A program made the translations under genes and the position numbers. Below the pieces are notes generated by a model. The model was not told the DNA's origin and ran no database searches. It was given only the letters and a program-made list of their open reading frames with translations. A stretch of DNA of 64,000 nucleotides from CALMFG01 sp963674805. Its GTDB lineage: Bacteria > Bacillota > Clostridia > Christensenellales > CALMFG01. The stretch is taken from the NCBI GenBank assembly GCA_963674805.2, contig CAXXNY010000016.1:496001-560000 (forward strand), written 5' to 3'. Position 1 is the first letter of the stretch, and each line of letters opens with the position of its first letter. This document shows positions 16,618 to 23,568 of the stretch, one piece after another.

Positions 16618-17226
16618 TTATGCCTCTCCCCTAAACAGCCGCGCCGCCGCATCCGTTTCGATGCTTTCACGGGCGAGCGCAACTACGGCTTCAATCGAAC
16701 AATCGATCTCCATGCCGCCGTCCACAAAGATGAATCCGCCTTTTCGGTCGCATGTCTCCTTTAAGCGTTTGACCTCACCCTTGCCGACCGCTTTTTTCAA
16801 TGCGTCATTTGCAAGGCCGATAAATCCGTCGCTTAAGCGCTTTGCGTCATTTTTCGCGACCATAATTGCGCCCTCGCCGGTTTCCGTACAGTCCATCAGC
16901 AATCTGGTCATCAGCTTAAAATAGCGGTCGTCATCCAGCGCTGCGATATCATCCACTGTCAGCTTAAACGCCTCATCCAACACCTCGCGCTTCATCGCCA
17001 GAATGCCTTTTTTATGCTCAAGATCATAAACGGATTTGACGCGCCGTTTGCGCTCTGCCGCTTCTTCCAGCGCAGACAATCGTGCCTTTTCGGCGCTGTT
17101 CTTCGCTTTTTGCTTAGCGGTTTTGATGATCTCGTCCGCCCTTACCTGTGCGGCATCCGTTTCCTGTTTAGCCGCATTTTTTGCGTCGGACAATATCTTG
17201 TCTATTAATCGTTTCGGATCACTCAA
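16618..17226 (-). CDS. V-type ATPase subunit E
   Basis: Subunit E (202 residues) is the peripheral stalk. Its first half is a charged, alanine-rich coiled coil (LIDKILSDAKNAAKQETDAA...), its second half a globular domain ending in IDCSIEAVVALARESIETDAAARLF, which matches family C-termini (a short inner strand then helix). The start codon is TTG, with GGAG about ten bases upstream; no better start is in frame. It is followed 11 bases later by subunit C. Confidence 0.92.
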   Translation of the reverse strand: MSDPKRLIDKILSDAKNAAKQETDAAQVRADEIIKTAKQKAKNSAEKARLSALEEAAERKRRVKSVYDLEHKKGILAMKREVLDEAFKLTVDDIAALDDDRYFKLMTRLLMDCTETGEGAIMVAKNDAKRLSDGFIGLANDALKKAVGKGEVKRLKETCDRKGGFIFVDGGMEIDCSIEAVVALARESIETDAAARLFRGEA

Positions 17227-17285
17227 AATCTTTCACTCCATTTTGGTCAGTTGCTGAGATTCGCTGCATTTTCTGCTTTTCGATA

Positions 17286-17768
17286 TTAAACCAACAGGAT
17301 AATCAGCATGGAAATTAACAGCGCAAACACCGCGTAGGTTTCCACCATGATCGCCATAACAATGGCTTTACCGGATTCTTCCGGCTGGCGTGCAATCATG
17401 TTGATACCCGCGACTGCTGTTTTTCCCTGCGCAACCGCCGAGGTAAATCCGGCAATCGCAATCGGCAGTGCGCCGAGGAAGTAATAAAGGCCCTTTGTGA
17501 CCGATACTTCGCCGACATCGCCTAGAACGCCGATATTCATCAGAATCATAAAGCCGACTAAGAGCCCGTAGATTCCCTGTGTACCCGGCAGCAGCTGCAA
17601 TACGAGCGCCGAACCAAATCTGTCCGGATCTTCGGATACGAGTCCGGCAGCAGCCTGACCCGCTTTTCCCACACCGATCGCAGAACCGGTCCCTGCAAGA
17701 ATTACGGCAAGCGCCGCACCCGTCATTGCCAAAACTTTACCTAAATCCGCTCCCAATGCTTCAATCAT
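17286..17768 (-). CDS. V-type ATPase membrane rotor subunit K (Na+-type)
   Basis: The 160-residue protein is a fused double c-subunit with four membrane helices. The second hairpin has the ion-binding glutamate (VETYA, E143); the first has Q64 in LLPGTQGIYG where a simple c-subunit would have a carboxylate. L60, T63, Q64, Q114 (SAVAQGK) and E143 line up with the Na+ ligands L61, T64, Q65, Q110 and E139 of Enterococcus hirae NtpK. This suggests sodium transport, an inference from the ligand set. Confidence 0.95.
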   Translation of the reverse strand: MIEALGADLGKVLAMTGAALAVILAGTGSAIGVGKAGQAAAGLVSEDPDRFGSALVLQLLPGTQGIYGLLVGFMILMNIGVLGDVGEVSVTKGLYYFLGALPIAIAGFTSAVAQGKTAVAGINMIARQPEESGKAIVMAIMVETYAVFALLISMLIILLV

Positions 17769-17806
17769 TTTTATTCCTCCATCACTTAATTACGCATTTT
17801 TAATGT

Positions 17807-19714
17807 TTATTTTTCAAACCGATAATGTTTAATGTTAACTTTCAGCGGCCTGAACGGCACGCCGCCGCCTTCAAAAAACTTATCGTAAAACTCGATATAC
17901 TGCAGCCTGCAGCTGTGGACATACGCACCCAGCGTATTGATGGCGATGTTGAATCCGTGCCCAACCGCCAAAATAATAATCGCCAGCACCGCGCCGACAC
18001 CGTATAACTTGCCCCACATCATCCCGGCGATTGTATTAAACACCATGGCGATAACACCGGTGGCAAGGCCCATGCCGAAAATACGGCTGTAAGATAAAAT
18101 ATCGGAGAGATAGCCCGTGATTCCGTAAATGCTTGAAAATCCGCCAATGATTTTGCCGATAATACCTTTTTTATTTCTTCCGCCGAATATCACCAGCAGA
18201 CCTGCCCCGGCAAATGACATATACTTACCGACTACGGCGATCGTACCGCCGAGCAGCAGTGACGGCAGGCCCAGCAGAAGGAGTATCCACGACACCTGAT
18301 CAAACAGCGCCGCCCAGGGCTTGCCGCGTCTGATATTCATCCGCGCGGCTACGATGAGTCCGACGATTAATTGGAATGCGCCGAGTCCCAGGCAAAGGCC
18401 CAGCATCATCAGCGGTTCGCTTAAGGGGTTAAACCAGAGCGGCTCAACATTGATTCCAAACCAGCCGCCGAACAACAGCCCCCATGCCAGCGTGGAGATG
18501 CCGCCTATGGCGACAACGCCTAAAATCTTGCCGAACATACCCTTTTTCTTGGTAATCAAAAGGACGAGTGAACAGGCAAGCGCCAGAATAATGCCATACC
18601 CTGCATCGCTCATCATCATGCCGAATGTAATAATAAAGAACGGCGCCATTACATTGTTCGGGTCTATACCTTTGGCGCTCGGTGTATCATACATCGATGT
18701 AATCGCCTCAAACGGACGGGTCACAGACTTGTTTTCGATAATCGTCGGATAGGTTTCGCCGTCCTCCGGATATCTGAAACTAATATAAGCGTCCGGCGAT
18801 ACTTTCTCTACCGCCGCCGCTACTTCACCCTCGGTATGCTCGTTAATCCAGCCTTCCAATATAAACGCGTTCTTCGTGTATCCAAACCGCAGCGCCGCTT
18901 TTTCGCGCTGCAGTGCCGCGCTGTAATAATCCTCCAGGCTCTCAAGGTCTTGTATATAGGGAATATACGCCTTCAGTTCCTGCTTAATTTCATCCTTCTT
19001 GGCCTTCATCTCCGCGATGTCGCTTTTTTCCTGCTCAATGATTCCCTTGGGAGAAGCTTCAAACTGGGTATACTTTGCTTCGTTATACCCAAGCAGTTTG
19101 ATGCCTTCCTTAAATTGATCCAAAACATCCAGATGAACGACACAAAAGACGACTGCCGCTTCACTGGTTTCATCAATCACTTCATAATATGACTCACCGG
19201 ACAAGTCTTCCATCAGCGACTCAAAGTCCGGCATCTGAGCGGGCGGTATCATGCCTACCGTTGCAAAGGTATAGATATTTTTGCCTAACGCATCAAATGT
19301 CTCATCAAAATTCAAATACGGTTCTACCTGAAGCATCAGGTTTTTCGACCGCATCATGTTGGCGTTCGCCCAGGACATTTCCTCGGCGTACTCCTTAATC
19401 GACTCAACCGCAGCCGAACACTTGCGTTCCAGCGCCTGCAGGCCGTCTAAACCGTCTTCGTCAATCGTCGGTTTTAATCCCAGCATCGGCTTCTTGGTGT
19501 CATCATACGGGCGCAGCAAATCGTGCGCAAACCGGATATCGGCGAGCTTCTTTTCTAAATCAGTAATCGCCTGAGAGGTTTCCACACTGTCCGCTTCTTC
19601 ATATGGGTTCTGTTCAACCTGAACCGCGCCTAAGCCCTGAAGCGTCTTTAATATCCGTGGTTTATCATGCTTATGTCCGATAATCGTGACACGCTTGGCC
19701 TGAATAATCGCCAC
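17807..19714 (-). CDS. V-type ATPase membrane stator subunit I
   Basis: Subunit I (635 residues) provides the ion half-channels next to the rotor. The N-terminal half (about 1-330) is cytosolic with coiled coils; the C-terminal half holds seven to eight membrane segments. The essential arginine is in ILSYSRIFGMGLATG, matching the SYxRLxALxLA pattern, and the end ALGAYVHSCRLQYIEFYDKFFEGGG is reduced here to the key motif HSCRLQYIEFYDKF, which is invariant in the family. It directly follows the small subunit gene, with no gap. Confidence 0.95.
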   Translation of the reverse strand: MAIIQAKRVTIIGHKHDKPRILKTLQGLGAVQVEQNPYEEADSVETSQAITDLEKKLADIRFAHDLLRPYDDTKKPMLGLKPTIDEDGLDGLQALERKCSAAVESIKEYAEEMSWANANMMRSKNLMLQVEPYLNFDETFDALGKNIYTFATVGMIPPAQMPDFESLMEDLSGESYYEVIDETSEAAVVFCVVHLDVLDQFKEGIKLLGYNEAKYTQFEASPKGIIEQEKSDIAEMKAKKDEIKQELKAYIPYIQDLESLEDYYSAALQREKAALRFGYTKNAFILEGWINEHTEGEVAAAVEKVSPDAYISFRYPEDGETYPTIIENKSVTRPFEAITSMYDTPSAKGIDPNNVMAPFFIITFGMMMSDAGYGIILALACSLVLLITKKKGMFGKILGVVAIGGISTLAWGLLFGGWFGINVEPLWFNPLSEPLMMLGLCLGLGAFQLIVGLIVAARMNIRRGKPWAALFDQVSWILLLLGLPSLLLGGTIAVVGKYMSFAGAGLLVIFGGRNKKGIIGKIIGGFSSIYGITGYLSDILSYSRIFGMGLATGVIAMVFNTIAGMMWGKLYGVGAVLAIIILAVGHGFNIAINTLGAYVHSCRLQYIEFYDKFFEGGGVPFRPLKVNIKHYRFEK

Positions 19715-20023
19715 TTATAAAATCCTCCCGAGAATATATTCCCGAACGTCTTTTAACTGCCCTTCAGCGGATTTCTTCTGTTCCTCGATTTCCTTTAAAA
19801 GCGAATCTTTGCGCGCTTCAAATTCCGCCACTGCTTCGGCCTCCGCCTCCGCCAAAAGCGCGGCGGTTTCGGTTTTGATTGCCGTGACATTGTCGGTCAG
19901 GATTTGTTCCGCTTTCGCGTTCGCTTCGCGGATTATCTCGCGTGCGGTCATCTGCGCAGAGTTGACAATCTCCTGCGCGTCCTCCTCCGCCTTACGGATT
20001 TGGTCCAGTACTTCTTTTGCCAT
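19715..20023 (-). CDS. V-type ATPase peripheral-stalk subunit G/H (NtpF-type)
   Basis: The 102-residue protein is one long charged coiled coil rich in Ala, Glu and Lys (AKEVLDQIRKAEEDAQEIVN, with AEAEAEAVAEFE later), ending in VREYILGRIL. This is the peripheral-stalk partner of subunit E, named AhaH in archaea and NtpF in Enterococcus. It is the first ATPase gene in the operon, as in ntpFIKECGABD. GGAGCG lies upstream of the ATG. Confidence 0.88.
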   Translation of the reverse strand: MAKEVLDQIRKAEEDAQEIVNSAQMTAREIIREANAKAEQILTDNVTAIKTETAALLAEAEAEAVAEFEARKDSLLKEIEEQKKSAEGQLKDVREYILGRIL

Positions 20024-20054
20024 ATTTCAAAACGCTCCTTTAGCCGCTATCCCT

Positions 20055-20684
20055 TTATTTTGTGCCAAACAGCCGGTCACCGGCATCCCCCAGCCCCGGT
20101 ACGATATATGCATGGTCATTGAGTTTTTGGTCCAGTGCGCCCGCATAGATATCCACGTCCGGATGCTGTTTGCGCAGCTCTGCCACGCCTTCCGGTGCTG
20201 CAATTAAACATACAAATTTGATGCTCTTGGCTTTAACGCCTTTCAGCAGTTCAATACACGCGCATGCCGAACCGCCTGTCGCCAGCATCGGGTCCACCAC
20301 AATCACATCACGCTGCGCGATATCCTCCGGCATCTTAAAGTAGTATTCCACCGGCTTTAAGGTGTCCGGGTCTCGGTATACACCCACGTGCCCGACTTTT
20401 GCAGACGGAATCAGAGAAATCATGCCTTCCACCATCCCGAGCCCGGCACGGAGTATCGGCACGATAGCCAGTGTCTTGCCGCTGATTACCTGGGTCTTGG
20501 CTTTAGCCACCGGCGTTTCAATCTCGATTTCCTTGAGCGGCAGGTCACCCGTCACCTCATATGCCATCAGCATTGAGAGCTCCTTAACCAAATCGCGAAA
20601 ATCCCGCGTTCCGGTTTTTCTGTCTCTCAACAGTGATATTTTATGTTTAATCAGCGGATGTTTCAGCTCAACGAATTTACCCAT
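20055..20684 (-). CDS. upp: Uracil phosphoribosyltransferase
   Basis: Upp salvages uracil to UMP with PRPP. The 209-residue protein has the PRPP loop VVDPMLATGGSA near residue 130, the family start HPLIKHKISLLRD, and the uracil-binding YIVPGLGDAGDR near the end. It lies 31 bases before the V-ATPase operon. In Bacillus subtilis upp is likewise followed by an ATP synthase operon, but of the F-type. A terminator hairpin lies only about 26 bases upstream of its start, leaving no room for a promoter between. Confidence 0.97.
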   Translation of the reverse strand: MGKFVELKHPLIKHKISLLRDRKTGTRDFRDLVKELSMLMAYEVTGDLPLKEIEIETPVAKAKTQVISGKTLAIVPILRAGLGMVEGMISLIPSAKVGHVGVYRDPDTLKPVEYYFKMPEDIAQRDVIVVDPMLATGGSACACIELLKGVKAKSIKFVCLIAAPEGVAELRKQHPDVDIYAGALDQKLNDHAYIVPGLGDAGDRLFGTK

Positions 20685-20710
20685 TTTGTTTCCCTCTCCT
20701 TATCCGTCAT

Positions 20711-20742
20711 AAAAAAATCTGTGCGGTGTTGCACACACAGAT
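20711..20742 (-). terminator. Terminator between rpiB and upp
   Basis: ATCTGTG / CACAGAT arms around a GTG-rich loop are followed by seven T on the minus strand. It lies between rpiB and the upp ribosome binding site, so upp and the ATPase genes either depend on readthrough or on a promoter inside rpiB. Confidence 0.8.
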
Positions 20743-20757
20743 AAACTGCGCTGTCTG

Positions 20758-21210
20758 TTACTTAAAATACTTGTTTTCTATGGCCGTGACTTTATCGTTC
20801 CGTCTCACGTGGCGTTCGTCACCCGAGAACGGCGTTTCCACCCATGCCTTTGCGATTTCAAGCGCAACGCCGAGTCCCGTATTGCGGACGCCGAGCGCAA
20901 GCATATTGGTATTGTTATGCAGGCGCGTTGCTTTGGCACTGAACACATCACTGCAAAGCGCGCAGCGGATGCCTTTCACCTTGTTTGCGGAAATCGAGAT
21001 TCCGATACCCGTTCCGCAGATTACAATGCCGTAATCAAACTCGCCGCTTGCCACCTTTTCCGCTACCATCTGTCCATGATCCGGATAATCCGTCGGCTCT
21101 GAAGTATATGCGCCAAAGTCGGTCATCTCATGGCCTTCCTGCTCCAGCATATCCACAATTGCCTTTTTCATGATGATGGTTGAATGGTCTCCACCGATTG
21201 CAATTTTCAT
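20758..21210 (-). CDS. rpiB: Ribose-5-phosphate isomerase B
   Basis: RpiB interconverts ribose-5-phosphate and ribulose-5-phosphate. The 150-residue protein starts MKIAIGGDHS, the canonical start of the family, and carries VICGTGIGISISANK with the catalytic cysteine (near 65) and ALGVRNTGLGVALEIAKAW. An in-frame ATG at 21273 would add 21 residues not found in the family, so the start is set at 21210. It has its own promoter at 21291-21319. Neighbours tsaC, ywlE and upp match the Bacillus ywlC-ywlE-ywlF-upp order. Confidence 0.95.
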   Translation of the reverse strand: MKIAIGGDHSTIIMKKAIVDMLEQEGHEMTDFGAYTSEPTDYPDHGQMVAEKVASGEFDYGIVICGTGIGISISANKVKGIRCALCSDVFSAKATRLHNNTNMLALGVRNTGLGVALEIAKAWVETPFSGDERHVRRNDKVTAIENKYFK

Positions 21211-21290
21211 TTGATCTTGTTTAAACCTTTCTATCTCAACCGGATTTAAAATACATCCGGCGTTTATTTTCACATTCTCCCGCAGACACC

Positions 21291-21319
21291 ATTATACACG
21301 GGGCCGCGGATAAGGGCAA
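21291..21319 (-). promoter_or_regulatory. Promoter upstream of rpiB
   Basis: On the minus strand TTGCCC (21314-21319) and TATAAT (21291-21296) are separated by 17 bases. It is located between the phosphatase stop and the rpiB start. Confidence 0.65.
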
Positions 21320-21339
21320 CCATTCGGGCATATACCCGA

Positions 21340-21834
21340 TTAATCTTCCTCGGAAAACGCATCCGTCAGACGGGTCACTGCCTTTTTAATCCCGCCCAGC
21401 AGAATTTCCGCGCTTTCCACATACTCCTCATACGGCTCCCCGAACGGATCCGGAATGTCAAAACTCGCATCTCCGGGATACCCATCCACACCGTCCGCAT
21501 ATCCCAGCAGCGTATGGGTGTATCCTTCCGCAATCGGGGCCATCGCTTCAATCTGCTCAATGTGCTTCGCTTCCATGGTCAGGATGATGTCCGCCCATTC
21601 GGCGTGTTCAACGGTAAACTGTTTGGAACGGTGCTTCTTAATATCCATCCCCATCGCATCCATGACTTCAATCGCTTCTTTCGCCGCCGGCATATCTTCC
21701 GCAGCAAAAGTCCCGCATGAATCGACCTTAATGTTGCCTCTAAGCAGGGGGACGTCGTCCTCCATGTTTTTCAAAATCTCCGATGCCATCGGACTTCGGC
21801 AGGTGTTACCGGTGCAAACAAACAAAATGTTCAT
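21340..21834 (-). CDS. Low-molecular-weight phosphatase, YwlE-like (protein arginine phosphatase?)
   Basis: The 164-residue protein begins MNILFVCTGNTCRSPMA. Cys7 and Arg13 form the phosphatase P-loop; the acid DPFGEPYEEY supplies the general acid near the end. The loop has threonine at position 11 (CTGNTCRS) rather than the isoleucine of tyrosine phosphatases. In Bacillus YwlE this threonine selects phosphoarginine, so arginine phosphatase activity is likely; the McsB kinase partner is not in the window. It lies between tsaC and rpiB, the same order as ywlE in Bacillus. Confidence 0.88.
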   Translation of the reverse strand: MNILFVCTGNTCRSPMASEILKNMEDDVPLLRGNIKVDSCGTFAAEDMPAAKEAIEVMDAMGMDIKKHRSKQFTVEHAEWADIILTMEAKHIEQIEAMAPIAEGYTHTLLGYADGVDGYPGDASFDIPDPFGEPYEEYVESAEILLGGIKKAVTRLTDAFSEED

Positions 21835-21884
21835 TTTTCTTTCCTTTATTATCTTATATTATCTTGTTTCGTTTATATACTGGA

Positions 21885-22934
21885 TTACTTAACTAAAATC
21901 AGTTTAAAACCGGCGGCACGGATGATCCGGTTCATAACCGCCAAACCGATGCCCGTTTCCGGAACCGCTTCAAAATAGACCTTGGTGTACCCGTTTTCGT
22001 CCGCTTCTCTTAAGTTCTTAAACAGGCTTTGCGCTACCTGCCTTAAGTCGCGGTTGGTTCCCTGGTTCAGCATATTCATTCCGGGATATAAAACGGCGTC
22101 TTCCTGATAACAGAAAATCACCGGATTCTCGCCTTTTGCGATGTCCTGTTCATAACGGTCCTTGATATACGCCGCTGTATTTTCGCGACTGCCTTTGATC
22201 ACAATCACACGCGCTTTGGGTGCATAATGGCTGTAACGCATTCCCGGAGAAGGCGCACTGTCCTCTTCCGTAAGCGGCAGCATCACGTGCGCGCTGATTT
22301 CCACACGGCCGGCAGCTTCTTTGATATCCTCTGCGGTCACGCCGCCGGGACGTAAGATCAGCGGTGTTTCCCCGGTCAAATCACATACCGTGGACTCCAG
22401 GCCGTATTCCGTATGTCCGCCGTCCAGAATCAACGGGATTCTTCCCATTAAATCTGTTTCGACGTGATATGCCTCCGTCGGGCTCGGGCTCCCGGAAAGG
22501 TTCGCACTCGGCCCTGCAATCGGCAGTCCCGTACGCCGGATAATCTCTAAGATGCCTTTATTCTTCGGCATGCGAATACCCACGGTCGGCAGCCCTGCTG
22601 TTACCAAGTCCGGTAAGATGGCTTTCTTATTAATAACAGCCGTGAAAGGTCCCGGCCAGAAGGTCTCCATCAGGTGCCGCGCGTCATCATTGACTTCGCC
22701 CAGCGTTTCAGCCTGCTTGATTGATGCCACATGCACAATCAGAGGATTGTCTTTCGGCCGTCCTTTTGCGACAAAAATCCGTTTCACCGCTTCATCCGAA
22801 AGTGCGTTTGCGCCCAGCCCGTATACCGTCTCGGTCGGGAAAGCCACCACTTCGCCGCTCTCGATCAGCTGAACAGCCTTTTGTATGCCTATTTCAAAAT
22901 CTGTTTTTAGATTGATAATTTCTGTCTGGTACAT
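21885..22934 (-). CDS. Threonylcarbamoyl-AMP synthase (Sua5/YwlC type)
   Basis: This enzyme makes threonylcarbamoyl-AMP for the t6A modification of tRNA. The N-terminal YrdC domain (about 1-210) shows VAFPTETVYGLG, AKGRPKDNPLIVH and AGPSANLSGSPSPT. The C-terminal Sua5 domain follows a linker with SPGMRYSHYAPKARV, which places it in the two-domain Sua5/YwlC group rather than short TsaC. At 349 residues the length agrees. It is the first gene of the leftward ywlC-ywlE-rpiB-upp set. Confidence 0.95.
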   Translation of the reverse strand: MYQTEIINLKTDFEIGIQKAVQLIESGEVVAFPTETVYGLGANALSDEAVKRIFVAKGRPKDNPLIVHVASIKQAETLGEVNDDARHLMETFWPGPFTAVINKKAILPDLVTAGLPTVGIRMPKNKGILEIIRRTGLPIAGPSANLSGSPSPTEAYHVETDLMGRIPLILDGGHTEYGLESTVCDLTGETPLILRPGGVTAEDIKEAAGRVEISAHVMLPLTEEDSAPSPGMRYSHYAPKARVIVIKGSRENTAAYIKDRYEQDIAKGENPVIFCYQEDAVLYPGMNMLNQGTNRDLRQVAQSLFKNLREADENGYTKVYFEAVPETGIGLAVMNRIIRAAGFKLILVK

Positions 22935-23025
22935 GGAATATACTCCCGCATTTAGAGAAACAGCCTGTCTTGCTTTCTAAAGCTGACTGACTATAATTAT
23001 ATCAGATTTTCATATAATATCAAAA

Positions 23026-23053
23026 CAAAAAGCGCATGAATTCCATCACACGC
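23026..23053 (-). terminator. Terminator after the YbaK gene
   Basis: GCGTGTGA / TCATGCGC arms (with two G-U pairs) enclose a six-base loop and are followed by TTTTTG on the minus strand. Confidence 0.7.
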
Positions 23054-23085
23054 CCTTGTATCTTTTATCATATAAATTTCATCCG

Positions 23086-23568
23086 TTATTTCACATCGAT
23101 GACCTGACCGCCAGTCATTTTTGTCAGAATATCCGGCGTCAGTTTAAAGACTGCGTGCGGTGTGCCCGCCGCCGCCCAAAGTTCATTATATGTCAAGATA
23201 TCGCGGTCAATCAGCGTCAACAGCGGCTCTTTGTGGCCTGCCGGCGGTATGCCGCCGATCTTATAGCCCGTATGTTCAAACACAAAGTCGGCATCCGCCT
23301 TTAACAGCTTTTCGCCGATGACTGCCCCGACCTTTTTTTCGTTAACCCGGTTAATGCCGGACGCGATAATCAGTATCGGCTTTCCGGAGGTCTCCCCTTT
23401 AAAAACCAGTGACTTCGCAATCTGAGCGACTTCACATTCAAGCGCATCCGCAGCTTCCTGCGCCGTACGTGTTGATGCACTCAGTTCCTTTACTTCCAGA
23501 TCAAATCCAAGCGCTGTCAGCGCTTCCTGCACGCGTACTGCTGATTTTCGCAATGTTGTATTATCCAT
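23086..23568 (-). CDS. YbaK/EbsC-family aminoacyl-tRNA deacylase
   Basis: The 160-residue protein belongs to the YbaK/ProX editing family: QIAKSLVFKGETSGKPILIIASG carries the catalytic lysine (in KSLVFK), and the GYKIGGIPPAGHKEPL loop is the substrate-site signature GGxPPxGH. Such proteins hydrolyse mischarged tRNAs such as Cys-tRNA-Pro; subgroup specificity is not clear here. Its ATG overlaps the end of the upstream acyl-CoA synthetase gene by eight bases, so the two are probably translated together. Confidence 0.88.
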   Translation of the reverse strand: MDNTTLRKSAVRVQEALTALGFDLEVKELSASTRTAQEAADALECEVAQIAKSLVFKGETSGKPILIIASGINRVNEKKVGAVIGEKLLKADADFVFEHTGYKIGGIPPAGHKEPLLTLIDRDILTYNELWAAAGTPHAVFKLTPDILTKMTGGQVIDVK

